Shown one piece after another: positions 7,688 through 11,633 of a DNA stretch of 11,633 nucleotides. The stretch's first letter is position 1, and every line of letters starts with the position of its first letter. The translations under genes and the position numbers were made by a program. A model generated the notes under the pieces. That model did no database searches, had not been told where the DNA came from, and was given only the letters and a program-made list of their open reading frames with translations. Origin of the DNA: an uncultured Acetatifactor sp. (lineage in GTDB: Bacteria; Bacillota; Clostridia; Lachnospirales; Lachnospiraceae); the NCBI GenBank assembly GCA_910586435.1, contig CAJUGT010000044.1, positions 14,885 to 26,517 of the forward strand, read 5' to 3'.

Positions 7688-7725
7688 AAGAGGCAGGGAT
7701 GTTTATTCATATCCCTGCCTCTTTT
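7688..7725 (+). terminator. Intrinsic terminator
   Basis: A perfect 13-bp stem (AAGAGGCAGGGAT at 7688-7700 with its complement at 7711-7723) encloses a 10-nt loop and runs into CTTTT. It ends the plus-strand mfd/small-ORF unit. It also lies 15 bp past the stop of the convergent response regulator gene, so it may serve both directions, although the minus-strand tail has only two T residues. A smaller ATGCC/GGCAT hairpin precedes it. Confidence 0.85.
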
Positions 7726-7739
7726 GGGATAAAAAGCGT

Positions 7740-8459
7740 TCAAAGTTCTTTCATCATGCGTGTGGACATGAGACAGCTTTCTCCGTTGGCAAAATAGATA
7801 AGTCGATTTTTGGCGTCCACTTCTTTTATGTTATTTTTATTTACCAGAAAGGAACGATGACAGCGGACGAAATTATCGTCTAACGCGCTGGTCAGTTCTT
7901 TTATGGTGCCGGAGAATTCAATTTGCCGGTCTTTCGCATGGAGAATGACCTTATGGATATTGGCGGATGTTTCAAAAAAGTAAATGTCATCATAATCCAC
8001 ACTGATTTTTCGCCCGCCCACTTGGGTGGTGTAGATTTTATGCGTCTTGTTGGTCTGGAGTGTATAACGTTCCATGGCGTTTAACAGACATTCTCTGATT
8101 TTTACTTTTATCTCGGCAGGGTTGTCTTTTAAGACAAAGTCCATTGCCTCCACCCGATACTGAAAGGTCATGAAGCTTAGTTCGGAATGGGCGGTTATGA
8201 AAATGATGAAACCACGGGGGTCAAACATTCTGATTTGCTGTGCCAGTTTCATTCCGTTCATGTCGCTGCTTAAGTCAATATCAAGGAAATATATGCCTGT
8301 GTTCTGACTGATCCTGACCTTTTCCAGCAGCACATAAGGGTCTCCTGTGTCTATAATAAGCTGCATATCCAGTTCTTCTATGAGCACAGTATTTTGAATG
8401 ATTTGCACAACGGTCCGCCGCTGTGCTGTATTATCTTCACACACAAAAATGTTCAACAT
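7740..8459 (-). CDS. AgrA-type LytTR response regulator
   Basis: This 239-aa cytoplasmic transcription factor has an N-terminal receiver domain and a C-terminal LytTR DNA-binding domain. The receiver shows the acidic pair after MLNIFVCED, the phospho-acceptor D60 within YFLDIDL, ITAHSEL around residue 90, and K111. The LytTR part starts near residue 140 and includes YDDIYFFETSANIHKVILH, FVRCHRSFLVN and a C-terminal STRMMKEL. H169, C200 and R234 match positions important in staphylococcal AgrA; the residue after CH is arginine where AgrA has asparagine. The ATG overlaps the kinase stop (ATGTTGA), with an AAAGGA ribosome binding site inside the kinase gene, so the pair is translationally coupled. 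It likely binds sites near the divergent promoters at 9797-9945. The family is firm; targets and signal are unknown. Confidence 0.95.
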   Translation of the reverse strand: MLNIFVCEDNTAQRRTVVQIIQNTVLIEELDMQLIIDTGDPYVLLEKVRISQNTGIYFLDIDLSSDMNGMKLAQQIRMFDPRGFIIFITAHSELSFMTFQYRVEAMDFVLKDNPAEIKVKIRECLLNAMERYTLQTNKTHKIYTTQVGGRKISVDYDDIYFFETSANIHKVILHAKDRQIEFSGTIKELTSALDDNFVRCHRSFLVNKNNIKEVDAKNRLIYFANGESCLMSTRMMKEL

Positions 8460-9760
8460 ATGATATTATTCCTTTCTGAGGCAAGTTCCATGTGCTGCAT
8501 GAAGCAGCCGCTTTGCATTGTGGTTTCCAGCAGCACATTGTCATAAGAACTGATGATTTTCTGAGCGTTGGAAAGCCCAATTCCCTGATGCCCGATTTTT
8601 GTGCTGAAGCCTTTTTGTTTCAACCTGTGCAGCGCTGTGCCGTTATCCCAAAAGCGATTGCTTATGGTGATTGACACGCCATCTTTATTCTGAATAATGT
8701 TTAAGCCTATTTGCGGCTGTTCTGTTTCCAATGTGGCTTCAATGGCATTGTCTAAAAAGATTCCCAGTATTCTGGCAAGGTCTACGGTGTCTATCAGAAA
8801 GCAGTCCACTCTGTCGGGAATATCTATGGTCACATCAACGCCTGAATCATGGGCGTAAATCATTTTTGCGGAAAGCAGGCTCTTGATTTCCAACACGCCC
8901 ACATTGCTGAGTTGATTCAATTTATAATCACCCTGGTCAATGAGATTCTTTGTAGGGAAGATTTTATCTTCAAAATATTTCTTTAATTCCTCCATATCAG
9001 AAGTTTCAATATAGCCGGAAAGGGAGAGCAAAATGTTTACATAATCATGCTTAAAGGAGCGCAGACCATTATACATGCTTTCTAAATTGTGAGTATAGTC
9101 CTGTAAATCCTGCAAGGCTTTCTGTTTTGCCTCTGTCTGTATTTGTTCCAGCCAGGAACGGCGCATAGCCAGAAGCAGACAAAGCATAACAAGCAGATAC
9201 CCTGAAATGTGTAAGATATTGTTATATATCATTTTGCCAATGGAGCCATTTTGTCCCGGAATTATGTTATCAAACAGATAGATGGTTATTAGGAGCAGTG
9301 ATGCGGCGTCGATCAAATACCACGTCTGCTGAAGACGTAAGATGCCTTTGCCTGACAATAATAACTTCTTAAGCACCCTGCCGCAAAACAGCGTAATCAA
9401 ATGAAACAGCAAAATATGAATGAGCCTGACTATGAAGGAAACATACTGCCGATTGATGAAAGACAGGGGAATCAGCATATGCAGAAGGATTGTCAAAACA
9501 TTATCAGCCACGATGGTAAGCACACATCCAATCATGCCCATGCAAACATTTTGAGATGCGGTATCCCGATATGTAACCAATCCATAGACACAGACTGCCA
9601 CCAGAATACCAAACAGGCCGTAGGGGATACAGGACAGGAGCGTTACAGGCATTCCTGCAAGCAACAACAGTATATAAAGAGCTATAAACGCTTTCAAGCT
9701 CATCCGTTTCGGCCACACATTGCGGATGGCAAGGGCAAGCTGAAAAAAAGAAGACAGCAT
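8453..9760 (-). CDS. AgrC-type GHKL sensor histidine kinase
   Basis: This 435-aa membrane kinase is partner to the overlapping LytTR regulator. The first 200 residues contain about six hydrophobic segments (roughly 20-44, 47-62, 74-97, 106-128, 147-164 and 182-199), typical of peptide-sensing AgrC-like receptors. A linker helix leads to the phosphorylation site FKHDYVN with H238, followed by a GHKL ATPase domain with N-box FLDNAIEA (N338) and G-box GHQGIGLSNAQ near 390-400. The ATG at 9760 has AGAAGGG about 11 bases upstream and lies about 30 nt below a near-consensus promoter. An internal ATG at residue 20 lacks a ribosome binding site. Agr-type kinases usually sense cyclic peptides made by AgrD and AgrB, but neither gene is seen here. 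The ligand is therefore not encoded nearby, or is of another kind. Confidence 0.95.
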   Translation of the reverse strand: MLSSFFQLALAIRNVWPKRMSLKAFIALYILLLLAGMPVTLLSCIPYGLFGILVAVCVYGLVTYRDTASQNVCMGMIGCVLTIVADNVLTILLHMLIPLSFINRQYVSFIVRLIHILLFHLITLFCGRVLKKLLLSGKGILRLQQTWYLIDAASLLLITIYLFDNIIPGQNGSIGKMIYNNILHISGYLLVMLCLLLAMRRSWLEQIQTEAKQKALQDLQDYTHNLESMYNGLRSFKHDYVNILLSLSGYIETSDMEELKKYFEDKIFPTKNLIDQGDYKLNQLSNVGVLEIKSLLSAKMIYAHDSGVDVTIDIPDRVDCFLIDTVDLARILGIFLDNAIEATLETEQPQIGLNIIQNKDGVSITISNRFWDNGTALHRLKQKGFSTKIGHQGIGLSNAQKIISSYDNVLLETTMQSGCFMQHMELASERNNIIC

Positions 9761-9796
9761 TTTAATGCAGACCCTTCTTTCAAGTTTTACGTTATG

Positions 9797-9825
9797 ATTA
9801 TACTGTATTTAATTCTATGTATCAA
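9797..9825 (-). promoter_or_regulatory. Sigma-A promoter of the kinase-regulator operon
   Basis: On the minus strand TTGATA (9825-9820), a 17-nt spacer and a perfect TATAAT (9802-9797) lie about 37 bp before the kinase start codon. The spacer ends in TACAG, and ACAGTATA across the -10 also occurs at the divergent promoter (plus-strand TATACTGT at 9799-9806 and 9939-9946). Confidence 0.75.
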
Positions 9826-9913
9826 GAGCCGCTGTGCAAAAATGATGAGTAAGCGCGTGCTTTGCAGGGGAAAAAACGCGTTTATTCACCAAATGATGCA
9901 TTTTATGACTGTT

Positions 9914-9944
9914 TTGAGAGAACTGTGGTTTTTTCTGGTATACT
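9914..9944 (+). promoter_or_regulatory. Extended -10 promoter for the 65-aa membrane protein
   Basis: TGGTATACT (9936-9944) is an extended -10 element. The best -35 is TTGAGA at 9914-9919 with a long 19-nt spacer, which the extended -10 could compensate. ACTGT occurs three times around it in the same orientation (9908, 9922 and 9942), which may mark regulator binding. Position and orientation fit the small gene starting at 9989. Confidence 0.5.
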
Positions 9945-9988
9945 GTTCTTCAGTAAAACATATTTATTTTGGAAGGAGATATAAAGTT

Positions 9989-10186
9989 ATGAAACATTTT
10001 TTAAAGGGAGCTGCCGTAGCAGCGGTCATACTGATTGTTTTAATGGTAATGAATGTGTGCTGCAATATGAAGGGGGTTGACTTAGACTCAACATCCATAG
10101 GAGTAGTGTCAGCAATATATGGAATGTTTATTTATAACAGATTGATTCAAAATGAAAAAAATAAATGCACACAGGAAAGACAATAA
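9989..10186 (+). CDS. 65-aa small membrane protein, divergent from the two-component operon
   Basis: A strong GGAAGGAGAT ribosome binding site (9971-9980) precedes the ATG, and an extended -10 promoter lies about 45 bp upstream. The product has one clear hydrophobic span (about residues 5-24, AAVAAVILIVLMVMNV) and a second weaker one (about 36-52, containing VVSAIYGMFIYNRL), followed by a lysine- and glutamine-rich charged tail. Cysteines 24 and 25 end the first span. The frame is open far upstream inside the antisense of the kinase gene, but only this start has translation signals. It does not look like AgrD, since there is no central cyclisable cysteine block with an acidic C-terminal recognition tail. 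Its divergent placement suggests it may be a target or modulator of the kinase. No family recognised. Confidence 0.75.
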   Translation: MKHFLKGAAVAAVILIVLMVMNVCCNMKGVDLDSTSIGVVSAIYGMFIYNRLIQNEKNKCTQERQ

Positions 10187-10247
10187 AATTATTGTGGAAT
10201 CATAAAAAACTATAATTTATAAAAATTACATCTCGGTACAAAAATAC

Positions 10248-10342
10248 GGGCTGTTGCATTAAGAGTCATGGACACTAGATATAGGTATGCCTGATTACCT
10301 GACATCCTGTATCTTGATTAAAATTTCTTAATGCGACAGCCC
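10248..10342. mobile_element. MITE-like 95-bp inverted-repeat element
   Basis: Terminal 17-bp inverted repeats, GGGCTGTTGCATTAAGA at the left and the complement of GGGCTGTCGCATTAAGA at the right, differ at one position that still pairs as a wobble. The interior can extend the fold, for example AGATATAGG with CCTGTATCT. There is no coding capacity. The GGGCTGTCGCA-type ends resemble termini of some Firmicute insertion sequences, so a non-autonomous derivative is likely. I cannot define a target-site duplication with confidence. The alternative is a bidirectional terminator, but no strong T run follows the plus-strand side. Confidence 0.55.
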
Positions 10343-10580
10343 CTGTTGTGTTCCCTATGTCTTCTTATCCTGTTTCATCCAGTATTCAAAATATTCCTAT
10401 GCCGTATCCGACCATGACTTAATCATCCAGCCCTATCTCATGTAATGTACTGCCTGTGGTTTCCATCTGGCCACGGAGTCCTTGAGTCGGGCCATATTGT
10501 AGCCTTTGTTAAACGTTTTGCTATCTGGTATTATTTAGAGATTTCGTAAAAGCGATATAGTTGCTCATTATCATCGTTCA
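10343..10580 (-). other. Gene-free stretch with a faint decayed coding signal
   Basis: One minus-strand frame reads NMARLKDSVARWKPQAVHYM (around 10440-10500) and, after stops, EYFEYWMKQDKKT (around 10360-10398). Another frame between them reads HEIGLDD and VGYGIGIF. Such patches in shifting frames suggest a small gene degraded by stops and frameshifts, but I recognise no family and chance is not excluded. Nothing else is seen here. Confidence 0.25.
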
Positions 10581-10586
10581 AATCCC

Positions 10587-10650
10587 AAGCCCCCTGAATC
10601 CGGGAGAATTTCCTGCCGCAGGCGCATCAGTAAATCCTCCCGGGGCTTTT
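10587..10650. terminator. Stem-loop, possible terminator
   Basis: AAGCCCC and CCGGGAG-AATTT on the left can pair with TAAAT-CCTCCCGG and GGGGCTT on the right, and the plus-strand side runs into TTTTCC. A CCTGC/GCAGG dyad lies in the loop. It sits 37 bp past the stop of the DUF1062 remnant on the minus strand, but the T tract is on the plus side. Confidence 0.4.
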
Positions 10651-10686
10651 CCGGTCCGTTGCTGTTTTTTCATATCCCATTTGACA

Positions 10687-11116
10687 CTACCGCAATTTTA
10701 TTTCCAGCCGTCTACTTGCCCATATGAAACTTATTTTCCCCTTGTCTAACAAGCCATTTACCTGACTTCTGGACAATTCCAAAATTTCAGCAATTTGTTT
10801 TTCCAGACGAATTTTCAGCTGATAAGGATTATTTACAGCAATGACAACCTGCTCCTCGAAATCGCCAAAAAACACTGATATTCTCCCTTGGGTATGGAAG
10901 AAACTTTTGCCGTTCATAGATTGATATATTAAGGGTATGTTTACATTCCTCACATTGATAAATCAGCCAGACATCCAGCTTATTGCCATTGGCATTGACG
11001 CGAAACTTTTTTGTATTTACAAAATATGTTTTTCTGCCGCATTTGGGGCAATTCCGTATGACCCAAAATGAATCTCTCAGAACAATTTTATATTCCATTT
11101 TCTTTAAATAGCTCAT
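10687..11116 (-). pseudogene. DUF1062 family protein, frameshifted and internally deleted
   Basis: The start at 11116 has AGGAG six bases upstream; a nearer ATG at 11122 overlaps that site. The N-terminal frame gives MSYLKKMEYKIVL, a zinc-ribbon-like pair CPKC and CEEC, and KLDVWLIYQCEECKHTLN up to IYERQK. The sense then moves to a second frame (VSSIPKGEYQCFLAI) and to a third that reads EEQVVIAVNNPYQLKIR, then EILELSRSQVNGLLDKGKI, to the stop at 10687. The three pieces total about 140 residues, shorter than the usual DUF1062 length as I recall it. So besides two frameshifts a central part seems missing near 10870. The C-terminal part reads like a short DNA-binding-type helix pair. DUF1062 has no established function that I can cite. 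The N-terminal piece could still be translated as a 95-aa zinc-ribbon protein ending in an early stop at 10829. Confidence 0.7.
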
Positions 11117-11146
11117 TTGCATCTCCTGTTTATTTGGCGGTATGAT

Positions 11147-11193
11147 GCGAAGGCTATTACATTATTTTCTTATGGTATTTGCAATAGCCTCGC
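11147..11193. repeat. Hairpin upstream of the DUF1062 remnant
   Basis: GCGAAGGCTATT (11147-11158) pairs with AATAGCCTCGC (11183-11193) with one bulged base around a 24-nt AT-rich loop. It lies in the presumed 5' leader on the minus strand and overlaps the end of a possible short ORF. It may be an attenuator or the scar of a small insertion. Confidence 0.5.
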
Positions 11194-11236
11194 TATGCAA
11201 AGTAAACAGGTGTAGTCATAAAACATAATTCTCCTT
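11180..11236 (-). CDS. Possible 18-codon leader ORF upstream of DUF1062 remnant
   Basis: On the minus strand a strong GGAAAGGAG ribosome binding site precedes an ATG near 11236. The frame reads MFYDYTCLLCIARLLQIP and stops inside the hairpin at 11147-11193. A second ATG seven bases later opens only eight codons. The combination of a strong site, short peptide and hairpin resembles a leader-peptide arrangement. It may equally be the start of a gene whose body was deleted. No function assigned. Confidence 0.3.
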
Positions 11237-11321
11237 TCCTGATATTTAAAACGAAGCATTTCCACTTTTGTTGTTTAGAATAGCAAACTTTCATAACATA
11301 CGATACCTTACACATTTTTAT

Positions 11322-11357
11322 AAAAAAATATGAGCCAATATCAAGTATCAGCTCATA
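11322..11357 (-). terminator. Intrinsic terminator, minus strand
   Basis: Read on the minus strand, TATGAGC and GCTCATA (arms 11357-11351 and 11335-11329) enclose a 15-nt loop and are followed by a run of seven T residues. It lies just after the stop of the coding remnant at 11361-11471. Confidence 0.65.
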
Positions 11358-11360
11358 GTA

Positions 11361-11471
11361 TTATTCGCTCATTTTCTTAAGGATACGTTGCATGCTTTTT
11401 TGATAGATAATATTTGCGGGCTGATTCTGAAGTTTTACTTCCAGCAAGAAATATATAAACCCGTTCTCTCT
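11361..11471 (-). pseudogene. C-terminal remnant of an unidentified gene
   Basis: A 36-codon open stretch ends at TAA (11363-11361), just before a good minus-strand terminator. It reads as an amphipathic, lysine-rich C-terminus containing GFIYFLLEVKLQNQPANII and SMQRILKKMSE. An in-frame stop at 11472-11474 precedes it, and no continuation is clear in the other frames up to the window edge, so the rest of the gene appears lost or badly decayed. Family not recognised. Confidence 0.35.
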
Positions 11472-11589
11472 TTATTTGTAAAACTGCTCACATTTACATC
11501 ATATATGAACGAAGTTATACAATAGTAAATCATTAGGAATTGTTTAGAAATAACTTATTAATTCTGACAGTTTAGTATCAAACGATATA

Positions 11590-11628
11590 GATACAAAATA
11601 GTCTACAACTTGCAGACTATTTTGTATC
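11590..11628. repeat. Perfect 15-bp inverted repeat at the window edge
   Basis: GATACAAAATAGTCT (11590-11604) and its exact complement (11614-11628) surround a 9-nt loop. The A4 and T4 runs in the arms make it look like a bidirectional intrinsic terminator for a gene beyond the window. It could also be a transposon end. The stretch 11475-11589 before it is AT-rich and holds no gene that I can support. Confidence 0.65.
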
Positions 11629-11633
11629 CATCA

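Noticed and set aside
9401..9988. Long upstream extension of the 65-aa gene
   Set aside because: It lies antisense to the kinase gene; the signals at 9971-9989 define the start.
9989..10186. AgrD-like autoinducing peptide precursor
   Set aside because: No internal cysteine block with an acidic C-terminal tail; the protein has two hydrophobic spans instead.
11505..11522. loxP-like half site (ACGAAGTTAT)
   Set aside because: Only one 10-bp half matches, with no inverted partner or spacer, so chance in AT-rich DNA is more likely.

Overview
The window looks like chromosomal DNA from a low-to-moderate GC Firmicute, most likely a gut clostridium of the Lachnospiraceae type. This is inferred from strong AGGAGG-type ribosome binding sites, the conserved pth-mfd gene order, an Agr-like LytTR two-component system, and degraded DUF1062 and SUKH-like genes. 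No database search was possible, so the genus is not claimed.

Layout. Positions 1-1690 (minus strand) hold a translationally coupled pair: a polymerase-beta-fold nucleotidyltransferase (COG3541-like), and an unfamiliar protein whose 3' end lies outside the window. The second protein carries a motif set that resembles a compact polymerase palm. A good sigma-A promoter at 1996-2023 would give the pair a leader RNA of about 300 nt that consists largely of 3.5 copies of a 68-bp hairpin-containing tandem repeat. Positions 2000-3190 are a decayed stretch with two large dyads, a broken SMI1/KNR4 (SUKH/YrhA-like) gene and another possible coding remnant.

Positions 3194-7460 (plus) are housekeeping: peptidyl-tRNA hydrolase (pth) and the transcription-repair coupling factor (mfd). 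Between them lies an unusual segment in which one central strand can pair with either of two identical flanking repeats. After mfd comes a 34-aa, aromatic-rich small ORF with a very strong ribosome binding site, then a clear intrinsic terminator.

Positions 7740-9760 (minus) encode an AgrA-type LytTR response regulator and an AgrC-type GHKL histidine kinase with overlapping reading frames and a near-consensus promoter. A 65-aa two-segment membrane protein is transcribed divergently from the same 230-bp region. No agrB- or agrD-like gene is visible in the window.

Positions 10187-11633 are accessory and decayed: a 95-bp MITE-like inverted-repeat element, faint coding remnants, a frameshifted and internally deleted DUF1062 gene with a possible short upstream ORF, the tail of another lost gene with its terminator, and a perfect 15-bp inverted repeat at the window edge.

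The parts most likely to be poorly described are the minus-strand pair at 1-1690 with its repeat leader, the competing hairpins before mfd, and the small proteins at 7547 and 9989.
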